DNA of 9,838 nt, from NCBI GenBank assembly GCA_030615145.1, contig JAUWZT010000138.1:1-9838 (forward strand), written 5' to 3'. Source of the stretch: Promethearchaeota archaeon (GTDB taxonomy: Archaea > Asgardarchaeota > Lokiarchaeia > Sigyniarchaeales > SOKP01). The first letter of the stretch is position 1, and each line of letters opens with the position of its first letter. The position numbers and the translations under genes are program-made. The notes under the pieces were generated by a model that saw nothing but the letters and a program-made list of their open reading frames with translations, ran no database searches and was not told the DNA's origin. This document shows positions 1-6,567 of the stretch, piece by piece.

Positions 1-362
1 TTCTAATTTGCCCTTCGAATCCGATAGTGTCAATAGGAACTATATTAGGTGTAGAGGGAATTAGAGAATCATTAAAAAATGTTAAGCAAAAGGTAATAGC
101 AATTAGCCCCATTATAGAAGGAGCAACGGTACAGGGTCCCGCGGACAAATTAATGAAATGTTTTGGAATAGATGTTTCTTGCGTTGGCGTAGCAAAACAT
201 TATCGTGAGATTATTGGTCATTTTATCATTGATAAAAAGGATTGTAAATTAAAATCGGAAATAGAGAAATTGGATATACATACTTATTGTTTTGATACCA
301 TGATGGTAACCTTAGAAAAAAAGAAAGAATTAGCTCAGTTTGTAATAGATATTAGAACATAG
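1..362 (+). CDS. cofD: 2-phospho-L-lactate transferase (CofD), C-terminal part, 5' end off window
   Basis: This is the last 119 codons of a CofD-family protein. CofD transfers a phospholactyl (or related PEP-derived) group from a guanosine diphosphate-activated donor to FO, giving F420-0 (or dehydro-F420-0), a cytosolic step of coenzyme F420 synthesis. The frame is open to the left edge from base 3 and begins LICPSNPIVSIGTIL, so the GTG at 27 is internal (a Val), not the start. Family signatures visible are the CPSNP-V-SIG stretch, ISPII followed by GPADKLM (about residues 41-54 of the fragment), GVAKHYREI, and a late DTMM. The family is about 300 residues long, so roughly the last 40% is present. 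The C-terminus (IDIRT, TAG at 360-362) is complete. It converges on the minus-strand array with a 9-nt gap and is probably unrelated to it functionally. Confidence 0.93.
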   Translation, partial: LICPSNPIVSIGTILGVEGIRESLKNVKQKVIAISPIIEGATVQGPADKLMKCFGIDVSCVGVAKHYREIIGHFIIDKKDCKLKSEIEKLDIHTYCFDTMMVTLEKKKELAQFVIDIRT

Positions 363-371
363 AAATTTGTC

Positions 372-1820
372 TTAAGTACTTTGTATTGGCGCTTCCTCAA
401 TTTCAACTTCTTTTTCCTCTTCAACTTCCTCTTTTTTAACATAATCACCTACAGAAGCCAAAATTTCTTTAATTCGTCCTTCTTGTTGAAGTCGAATAAT
501 TAGATTCCTATGCTTTATAGAAGAAATTACTTTTGAGATTACAGGGAATATTAACATTAACGGAACTAATAAAATTATTATGGTTTCTGGAGAATACATA
601 ACAACACTCTCAACGATAGCGGGAGGTAAATGAAAAATTTGTTCCATGAACCATCTTGGATGAATGATAATAAAACTAATAATTACTAATAGCCCAACTC
701 TGAAAACAAAATTAATGATTGTTGAAACCACTAGACTTTGTGGTTTAGGTGCCGAAGATTTGGCCGTTAAAGTATCACGGGCTTCAAAATCTTCTTGGAA
801 AAGTCGGTGTATATATCTTCCAAGCCTTCTGGTGTTTGATGCAGCGGTTATTAACTTTTTTTCTTCTACTTCTAATTTTTTTTTTTCAATAATTTCCTTT
901 ACATATGAAAATCTTTCTCCAGTTTTCGCAAAAAAACCGCTAATACCCATTATTGTTTTATCTTCAATCATTAACTCTTCTCTTCTTTTTTTAGCTTCTT
1001 CTTTTATTTTATCGACATTTGCAGTTATATAATGTGATTCGCTTTGTAATATAGTCAATTGCGCCTCTAATCGATGGCTTCTTTCTAAAGACGGTTTAGT
1101 AACAGTATATGTATAATTTATTTGAAAAGCCATTTCTAAATAAATATACGATGTTATAGCAAGAAGTATAACTGGACTTACAAAAAATAGAAATGCATTA
1201 TCAATAGGTATCTCCACTAGAGAAATATCAAGAGGATACGGCAATTCTTCCAAATATTGAATGTTCATATTAAATAAATCTAGCATATCCTTAAATCCAA
1301 ACACCATAAGAGGAATTACTAACATAAGAACTATAGAACCAACGACTATAAGATCATTCTTTGGGTTTGTTTCAAGAAAAGCTTTAATTGCGTAAATTAT
1401 TGAGATTATAATTAAGATTTGAAATGCTATTAAATAAATATTCTCATTAAAAACAGCGAGTTCTTGCCCGAGTAAATCAGGAATTTCACCAATGTCTGGA
1501 GTTATCCCATTAGGGAATGTAAACCAAAGACTTAATAGACCTCGAAAAAAGTGCTCTAATAATGTAATCATTTGTGGTTGTACTGCTAAAAAAATTAAGG
1601 ATGAGATAAGAACGCTAAAAATAGCAACGCCGTACGCTGCTGCAAAAATAAGATAAGAAACCATATTTTTTAAACTAATAAAAAATGAGGTTAATACAAG
1701 TTCTCCACTTGAAGTTGTAACAACTTCGTCAAAATGAAATATTGAGAAAAAAATAGTTAGAATCCATACAAAAATTAACGCGTTAACAATTTTTAAAATT
1801 AAAATGTAATATCTTGTCAT
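372..1820 (-). CDS. Polytopic membrane protein with central cytosolic coiled-coil block, last gene of MoxR/DUF58 array
   Basis: I do not recognise a named family. The 482-residue protein has hydrophobic segments at about 5-27, 55-80, 127-148, 157-176 and 207-231, then a charged helical block at about 240-350, then two more segments at 367-387 and 412-435. The tail is acidic, with many Glu from about 463 to 476. The central block is rich in Glu, Lys and Arg and probably forms coiled coil in the cytosol. The ATG follows the DUF58 stop by only 3 nt, and a GGGAGTG Shine-Dalgarno-like match lies within the end of that gene, so the two are probably co-translated. MoxR/DUF58 operons in other archaea often carry an extra multi-pass membrane protein, and this may be the counterpart. 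By inference it is a membrane partner or scaffold for the ATPase/vWA pair. The coding strand contains an A11 run (see findings). Confidence 0.85.
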   Translation of the reverse strand: MTRYYILILKIVNALIFVWILTIFFSIFHFDEVVTTSSGELVLTSFFISLKNMVSYLIFAAAYGVAIFSVLISSLIFLAVQPQMITLLEHFFRGLLSLWFTFPNGITPDIGEIPDLLGQELAVFNENIYLIAFQILIIISIIYAIKAFLETNPKNDLIVVGSIVLMLVIPLMVFGFKDMLDLFNMNIQYLEELPYPLDISLVEIPIDNAFLFFVSPVILLAITSYIYLEMAFQINYTYTVTKPSLERSHRLEAQLTILQSESHYITANVDKIKEEAKKRREELMIEDKTIMGISGFFAKTGERFSYVKEIIEKKKLEVEEKKLITAASNTRRLGRYIHRLFQEDFEARDTLTAKSSAPKPQSLVVSTIINFVFRVGLLVIISFIIIHPRWFMEQIFHLPPAIVESVVMYSPETIIILLVPLMLIFPVISKVISSIKHRNLIIRLQQEGRIKEILASVGDYVKKEEVEEEKEVEIEEAPIQST

Positions 1821-1823
1821 TTT

Positions 1824-3152
1824 TTAATACGCACTCCCTTTTTTCTTCGCTTCCATATAAGTACCTAAAACTTGACTCATCATATCATCTGGACCAACAG
1901 TTATAATATTAACTCCTAAATGTCTTACCTCTTGTTTAAATTTTAGGATATGCTCCATCATTTCCTCACTGATTGCTTCAGCAAGAGCTTTATCTGTTGA
2001 CGACAAATCAATTTCATGAATTTCAAACCAGGGACTAAAAGGATTGATAATTATAATTGTATGATTAAATGGAGCCAATTTTCGAATTGCATGTCCTATT
2101 TCTTTAACATCTGCTTCTAAATCTGAAATAACAAATATTAAACTACGTTTTTGGAACCGTCTGTTAAAAAAATCCATTGCTTCAACCATTCTTAACTTTC
2201 CTTGTGGTTTGACTCTTGCAACAAAATCTAATACTTGATAGAATTGATCATCTCCACTCCTGGGTTTTAAGAATTGGAGATTTTTCTTATCTGAAAAAGT
2301 AAATACGCCCACATTATCTTTTCGAGTTAAAGCTACTTTAGTTAACAGCATACAAGCTCTGATTGCGTATTCGAATTTTGTGTTTTCTATTGCACCACCT
2401 GCCATAGAACTCGATGAATCTACCAATATCATGATCGTTACATCTCTTTCACTTTCAAATTCCCTTACTATTAACTTCTGGGTTCGAGCACTCGCTTTCC
2501 AATCAATGAGTCTAAATTGATCTCCAAATACATACTTTCTCATTCCATAAAATTCTGAGCCAAGCCCCTTCTGTTTTGATCTTTGTAGCCCATAATTTAA
2601 AGTTAAAGAGCGTTTAGAACCTAAAATTTCTATTCTTTTTATATCTTCGTAAGGCGGATAAACCAGAATATCTGAAACACTGTCAGGCACAATTCTTTCC
2701 ACCGAATTAAACCCTAATCTATCTTTAACCGTTACAGATAGTGGACCTATAGGGTATTCACCCCTCACTTTTGGTTCCAGCACATAACTAAATTTTATTA
2801 CTTTTTTTGGTCCTATTCTTGTAGAAATAAAATTTTCACCCAATACTAATCTAAAAAGTTGAGGGTCGTAATAATCCCTTATTTCCAGAAAATCAAAACC
2901 TTTATTGCTAGTATTCTCAATTACAACTTTTATATGAACAAAATCGTCTTTGAATACTTTCTCTTTTTCAAGTTCTCTATGTACCCGCAACTCTTCTATG
3001 TTCATTTGGTAATAGAAAAGGGGTAAGCTTACAACGGTACTAAATAGCAAAAGTATAGCGAAATAAATCAAAAAATAATTCTCAAATGCAAATCCAGCTG
3101 TTAGAAAAAAAACTGAAAATAGAATTAAAGTCCTTCCTTTTCCTCCTAACAT
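1824..3152 (-). CDS. DUF58 family protein with vWA (MIDAS) domain, membrane anchored
   Basis: This is a 442-residue DUF58 protein, a common partner of MoxR ATPases; the vWA fold binds a divalent metal and protein ligands. Two N-terminal hydrophobic segments (about 8-22 and 26-46) anchor it. A beta-rich region (about 55-165) follows and resembles the Ig-like/conserved-repeat part of DUF58 proteins. The DUF58 hallmark spans about 198-223, with GSEFYGMRKY, GDQFRLIDW and ASAR. The vWA domain begins with an intact MIDAS motif DSSSS at 245-249 (D-x-S-x-S), with FTFSD near 285 and ISDLE at 352-356 as later MIDAS-region elements. It lies directly downstream of the MoxR gene (57-nt spacer after a T-tract) and 3 nt upstream of the polytopic membrane protein. 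The start ATG has GAGG 6 nt upstream. Family assignment is firm; the client is unknown. Confidence 0.95.
   Translation of the reverse strand: MLGGKGRTLILFSVFFLTAGFAFENYFLIYFAILLLFSTVVSLPLFYYQMNIEELRVHRELEKEKVFKDDFVHIKVVIENTSNKGFDFLEIRDYYDPQLFRLVLGENFISTRIGPKKVIKFSYVLEPKVRGEYPIGPLSVTVKDRLGFNSVERIVPDSVSDILVYPPYEDIKRIEILGSKRSLTLNYGLQRSKQKGLGSEFYGMRKYVFGDQFRLIDWKASARTQKLIVREFESERDVTIMILVDSSSSMAGGAIENTKFEYAIRACMLLTKVALTRKDNVGVFTFSDKKNLQFLKPRSGDDQFYQVLDFVARVKPQGKLRMVEAMDFFNRRFQKRSLIFVISDLEADVKEIGHAIRKLAPFNHTIIIINPFSPWFEIHEIDLSSTDKALAEAISEEMMEHILKFKQEVRHLGVNIITVGPDDMMSQVLGTYMEAKKKGSAY
1832..1838 (-). promoter_or_regulatory. Shine-Dalgarno-like GGGAGTG for the polytopic membrane protein
   Basis: On the minus strand GGGAGTG lies inside the last codons of the DUF58 gene, 11 nt before the ATG at 1820. 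It resembles the archaeal GGAGGTG consensus with a mismatch, and the spacing is a little long. It supports the chosen start and translational coupling. Confidence 0.4.
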
Positions 3153-3155
3153 TTT

Positions 3156-3162
3156 ATCCCTC
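3156..3162 (-). promoter_or_regulatory. Shine-Dalgarno-like GAGGGAT for DUF58 gene
   Basis: GAGGGAT on the minus strand ends 3 nt before the ATG at 3152, so the GAGG core lies 6 nt upstream, a normal spacing. It supports this start codon. An AGGAGG inside codons 2-4 of the gene is not followed by a suitable start. Confidence 0.45.
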
Positions 3163-3201
3163 TATTCTTAAATTATTTTGATTTTATTCCAATGTTTTTA
3201 G

Positions 3202-3210
3202 AAAAAAAAA
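3202..3210 (-). terminator. T9 tract immediately after moxR stop, possible archaeal oligo-T terminator or attenuator
   Basis: On the minus strand the MoxR stop codon TAA is followed at once by nine consecutive T. Archaeal RNA polymerases terminate at oligo-T tracts without needing a hairpin, and no hairpin was seen here. Because DUF58 follows in the same direction, the tract may cause only partial termination. In a genome this AT-rich, a T9 run can also occur by chance. Confidence 0.3.
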
Positions 3211-4191
3211 TTAAATAGGTATTGATATATCTTCAACAATGTTCTTTAACACAGATTTAACATCTAGACCTTCTAATTCAGCTTCAGGCTTTAATAAAAT
3301 TCGGTGATTCATAGCGGGCATAATTAGTGAGCGCACATCGTCTGGAGTTACATATACTCTTCCTAAAATTGCTGCTCTTGCTTTTGCACATTTCATTAAT
3401 ACAAGCGATGCACGTGGTCCGCATCCAAGAGCTATCTGAGGATGATTCCGAGTTTTCAATACAATGTCTCTAATATATTTTAAGATTCTATCATCTATGT
3501 AAACCATATTCATTAGTTTCTGAGCAGCAAGTATTTCTTCTCCGCTTGTTATTGCCGCTACTGAAGGAGACTCTCCAGAAATTTGTCTTCTCATTATATC
3601 TACTTCTTCTTCTTGACTAGGATAATCCAACCAGACTTTCATGATAAAACGGTCTAGTTGTGCCTCTGGTAGAGGATATGTACCTTCCATTTCCACCGGA
3701 TTTTCAGTAGCAACTACCATAAAGGGTTTATCAAGCGGAAGTGTTTCTCCTTCTATGGTAATTTGTCTTTCGGCCATAGCTTCGAGTAGAGCTGCTTGTG
3801 TTTTAGGGGCGCTTCGATTAATTTCATCTGCTAAAACTATATTTGCAAAAAGGGGCCCTTTTTGAAGTACAAAGGCTCCTTCGTTCTGATCAAATATTTT
3901 TGTCCCGGTTATATCTGATGGTAAGAGATCAGGCGTAAATTGTACCCTTCGAAACGAGATTCCAAGCGTTTTTGCAAAAGTTTTTGCCATTACCGTCTTT
4001 CCCAATCCGGGAACTCCTTCAAGGAGAACATGACCATTCACTAGCAAAGCAATGAAGAGTTGTTGTAAAATTTCACCGTATCCAACAATGACTCTGCTTA
4101 CTTCTGAAAGAACCTCTTGGGCAATTTCTCTAATAGGTTCTACATTTAATTCTTCTCTTTCGTAATATTTAGCTTTATTTGGGGCTTCCAT
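3211..4191 (-). CDS. MoxR-family AAA+ ATPase
   Basis: This is a 326-residue MoxR-type AAA+ ATPase, cytosolic, expected to form a hexamer that works with vWA proteins as a chaperone or remodelling machine. All core motifs are intact: Walker A GVPGLGKT at 59-66, Walker B ending LADEIN with D122 and E123, sensor 1 in ATENP with N164, the MoxR hallmark PLPEAQLDRF at 173-182 containing the likely arginine finger R181, and sensor 2 in GPRAS with R260. Length is typical of the family. The start ATG at 4191 is followed by a short polar N-terminus and has a GTGAT Shine-Dalgarno-like match 5 nt upstream. It sits between the DUF4350-like gene (91-nt spacer) and DUF58. Subfamily cannot be fixed without a tree, so no gene symbol is given. 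Confidence 0.97.
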   Translation of the reverse strand: MEAPNKAKYYEREELNVEPIREIAQEVLSEVSRVIVGYGEILQQLFIALLVNGHVLLEGVPGLGKTVMAKTFAKTLGISFRRVQFTPDLLPSDITGTKIFDQNEGAFVLQKGPLFANIVLADEINRSAPKTQAALLEAMAERQITIEGETLPLDKPFMVVATENPVEMEGTYPLPEAQLDRFIMKVWLDYPSQEEEVDIMRRQISGESPSVAAITSGEEILAAQKLMNMVYIDDRILKYIRDIVLKTRNHPQIALGCGPRASLVLMKCAKARAAILGRVYVTPDDVRSLIMPAMNHRILLKPEAELEGLDVKSVLKNIVEDISIPI

Positions 4192-4196
4192 TATTT

Positions 4197-4220
4197 ATCA
4201 CATCCCTTCTTTTTATATTT
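4197..4220 (-). promoter_or_regulatory. Start-region signals of moxR: GTGAT Shine-Dalgarno-like site and TATA-like AAATATAAAAA
   Basis: The 91-nt spacer upstream of the MoxR gene is very AT-rich. GTGAT (4197-4201, minus strand) matches the archaeal GGTGAT ribosome-binding consensus 5 nt before the ATG. AAATATAAAAA (4210-4220) looks like a TATA box, but its centre is only about 24 nt from the ATG, so it would imply a leaderless transcript lacking that ribosome-binding site. The two readings compete. The Shine-Dalgarno is favoured because TATA-like strings are expected by chance here. Confidence 0.3.
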
Positions 4221-4282
4221 TTAATTGATTTTTAATATTTTATTTTTATTTTTAATTTAAATTAATTACCTTGAATTATTCT

Positions 4283-6019
4283 TTATATGTTATTAACCAC
4301 CCATTCCATTTCAAAAAATAAGGTTTCGAAATCTTGTTCATTTTTTACTTTGCTTCTTCCTTCTTTAATTGCTGTAATTCTATCCATAAATTTAGTAATC
4401 CTTCTAATCTTAAGTTTTGTTATTTTTGGGTCTTTCGCAATTACCATTACCATTACATTTTGAGTGGTAATTTTACGACCGCCTAGAAGGGCATTTAATT
4501 TTCGTTCTAATCTCCTAAAGAGTAGCGTCAAAGCTTTACCATATCTGCTTTTTTCTCTATACCACTCAATTTTTTCAGCAAAAAAGGACGAAGTTCTAAA
4601 TCGTTCTCTTTCTTCTTGAGTTTCTTGTTCTTTTGCCTTCTTTTTTTCCTTCTTTTCGTCTTTTTTAGGCAAATACCTCTTCAATGAATATATCGCTAAT
4701 AGCGGATAAATCCACGCTGTAATTGGATTCGTGCTCAAATGAACAATATATTGAGTAATAAACCCAAAAATTCCTGCTGAAGTTAAATCTCTTGAATATT
4801 CTGGTCGTATGTGAGCTTCATCGAAAACTACAACCCAATCTTCCTTCGATTCGCCATACGTTAACCAATCTATAATATTTATACCAAACTGGGAATTATC
4901 ATATCTAGGGTCATTAATCAATTCGTTATTAAATAAGCTAGCATCAGCCGATAAGAAAATTCTTGAATTTCCAGAATCTTTAGAGGTAAATACCACTTGT
5001 GAATAACCACCAAGTGGCCATTTAGTAGGAAATCCAGGGAGCATTCCTGCCACTATACTTAAATCAATATTATCATCTTCAAAATTATACATATGGTCGT
5101 TATTTTTGTCAATATATCCATATTCAGAACTAGAACCAATTATATTCCATCCAAAATAGGAAATAAACGGCCCTCCAACAATACAAGATGCTTGAGATAG
5201 AATAACACTGCTAATCCCAACAGTAGTAGGATGGGGTGAGAATGACACTATTTCGGGAAAATCGGGACGAGTATCATATGAGCCGTTATCACGTAATATA
5301 CCGTTAGGAAATATCGTAACGGGTATGGACCCTTGAAGATCGGGATCTATTCCACTTGCAATAAAAATTTCCCATAAGAGCGTGCTCGTGCTTCCATGGT
5401 CGTGACATATAAACAACGAATTTTTTCTATCACTATCAAAAAAATCAATGAAATATGGTATCTCAAATACCGGATCATAAAATTGATTAGGGCCTAATAA
5501 AATCAACAAAATAGATTTATTTAGTCTTTGTGTGGCGCTCAAGCTGGATTGAATAGTCATTACATCATAACCTTCAAGTTCAATAGTGCGTTTAAAATCG
5601 GTTGCACCATTCCAATTACTATTATAAACAGAAAAATTTTGGTCATTTTTCCCCGAATCGATTATTGAGCCAAATAAAGGTATAAATGTAAAGATAAAAA
5701 TCACTAAAAACAAAGCCTCCTTATACGCAGCCCCCGTTTTCACTTTTTTACGAGATTGTATTTCTCTTGATTTTTGAATAGTTGTATTTCTAATAAAAAT
5801 TACAAGGCCAAATCCTAAAAATACCGCTCCAATGTAACAAACAAGGGGGATGTAACTCATAAAAAATGGGAGAGCTTCGCCCATGTTATACAAGGGATAA
5901 AATTCAATGAAATTAGTAATAAAAATACCATAGACTATGAGAAAAACCGTGAAAAACGCTATGATTATGCCCTTTGAAAAAGTAACATTACTTCCTGATG
6001 ATTTTCCAACACTCGACAT
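4283..6019 (-). CDS. DUF4350-like membrane protein with extracytoplasmic domain and cytosolic helical tail
   Basis: The 578-residue protein is organised as three membrane segments (about 16-37, 53-76, 101-119), a large extracytoplasmic domain (about 120-412), a hydrophobic stretch (about 413-447), a Lys/Glu-rich linker (450-475) and a helical cytosolic tail (476-578). The basic loop at 77-100 places the large domain outside. That domain has the DUF4350 pattern: an early helix with DFKRTIELEGYDV (141-153), LLILLGPNQFYDP (171-183) followed by a helix typical of a Rossmann/GATase-like fold, FLSADASLFNN (355-365), NIIDWLTYG (381-389), and VVVFDEAHIRP (396-406), the equivalent of the family's FDE-H motif. 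DUF4350 genes recur beside MoxR/DUF58; the fold suggests ligand or protein binding, and no catalytic residues can be assigned. No clear ribosome-binding site precedes the ATG. The family call is by motif recognition only. Confidence 0.82.
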   Translation of the reverse strand: MSSVGKSSGSNVTFSKGIIIAFFTVFLIVYGIFITNFIEFYPLYNMGEALPFFMSYIPLVCYIGAVFLGFGLVIFIRNTTIQKSREIQSRKKVKTGAAYKEALFLVIFIFTFIPLFGSIIDSGKNDQNFSVYNSNWNGATDFKRTIELEGYDVMTIQSSLSATQRLNKSILLILLGPNQFYDPVFEIPYFIDFFDSDRKNSLFICHDHGSTSTLLWEIFIASGIDPDLQGSIPVTIFPNGILRDNGSYDTRPDFPEIVSFSPHPTTVGISSVILSQASCIVGGPFISYFGWNIIGSSSEYGYIDKNNDHMYNFEDDNIDLSIVAGMLPGFPTKWPLGGYSQVVFTSKDSGNSRIFLSADASLFNNELINDPRYDNSQFGINIIDWLTYGESKEDWVVVFDEAHIRPEYSRDLTSAGIFGFITQYIVHLSTNPITAWIYPLLAIYSLKRYLPKKDEKKEKKKAKEQETQEERERFRTSSFFAEKIEWYREKSRYGKALTLLFRRLERKLNALLGGRKITTQNVMVMVIAKDPKITKLKIRRITKFMDRITAIKEGRSKVKNEQDFETLFFEMEWVVNNI

Positions 6020-6077
6020 TTTAATATCTATAATGGGTATTTTTTTACTTAATTTGATATATAGTTGTTGTTTTTTA

Positions 6078-6458
6078 CTAAAAACTTATAGTCGGCAAAG
6101 TTTTTCCTGTTAAATCGTTGTATAAATTTGAAAATAGCTGAACTGTAAAACTTAGCTCTTTATTTGTTGGTTCTACCCCTCCATATATAATATCCTCGAT
6201 TTTTTTAATAAAAGGGTATATGGATTCTGGCTTTTGATCTAACTCGGTAACACATCTAATCGCATATTCTCGTATTGTTTGGTGAGCTAATCGTGGTTTT
6301 TTGAATTTTATTGTTGTTATGTCGTTGTAAATAAGGTAGATATATGCTATTGCTTCTTTTGCCCTATTAGTATCAACTAGTACTTTTACATTCTCAAATT
6401 TTTGCTTGATATCTACTTCAGGTTCTTTTTCTTTTTTTGATTTTTTCTTTTTTGCCAT
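6078..6458 (-). CDS. Small soluble DUF4129-like helical protein with Lys-rich N-terminus
   Basis: This is a 126-residue cytosolic protein with no signal or membrane segment. I chose the ATG at 6458 over the in-frame TTG at 6470 because GGTAA lies 7 nt upstream of the ATG and ATG is the stronger codon. Residues 1-12 (MAKKKKSKKEKE) are highly basic; the rest is helical. The segments TIREYAI, IYPFIKKIEDIIYGG and NKELSFTVQLFSNLY match the DUF4129 layout (TPxEYA, then a helix ending in xRYGG, then an acidic helix). Roughly 44 of about 110 aligned residues are identical, by hand count, to the cytosolic tail of the upstream neighbour (encoded at 6568-8169), so the two arose by duplication or domain shuffling. 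DUF4129 normally sits at the cytosolic end of membrane proteins such as TgpA; a free-standing copy is unusual. The role is unknown; it may assemble with the MoxR/vWA pair. Confidence 0.85.
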   Translation of the reverse strand: MAKKKKSKKEKEPEVDIKQKFENVKVLVDTNRAKEAIAYIYLIYNDITTIKFKKPRLAHQTIREYAIRCVTELDQKPESIYPFIKKIEDIIYGGVEPTNKELSFTVQLFSNLYNDLTGKTLPTISF

Positions 6459-6567
6459 ATTCTTTACCAATTTGTGTAATTTTTAAATTGTTTAATTTTT
6501 AATTTTTTTTGACTTTAAATTTATTTCTACTTTTTTTTTATTATTTTATAGTTTTTACTTCCATTTA
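6459..6567. promoter_or_regulatory. AT-rich spacer with weak promoter-like and ribosome-binding signals
   Basis: Of the 109 nt between the two DUF4129-like genes, nearly all is A or T. On the minus strand CTATAAAATAA (6541-6551), preceded by purine-rich AAGTAAAAA, resembles a BRE/TATA pair and would give a leader of roughly 55-60 nt to the ATG at 6458. GGTAA (6466-6470) precedes that ATG. An internal promoter would let the small protein and downstream MoxR module be expressed apart from the surface proteins, but base composition makes false matches likely. Confidence 0.22.

Noticed and set aside
27..29. GTG at 27 as the start of cofD
   Set aside because: The residues upstream (LICPSNPI) match the CofD family, so the GTG encodes an internal Val.
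664..1032. 122-codon plus-strand open frame inside the polytopic membrane protein gene
   Set aside because: It is antisense to a long, well-formed membrane protein gene, shows no recognisable domain, and its hydrophobicity mirrors the opposite strand.
3641..3865. 74-codon plus-strand open frame inside the MoxR gene
   Set aside because: It lies opposite the Walker B/sensor 1 region of a clear MoxR protein; a chance open frame.
6459..6567. A small RNA or riboswitch in the AT-rich spacer
   Set aside because: No stable stem or conserved motif could be seen; the sequence is near-homopolymeric A/T.
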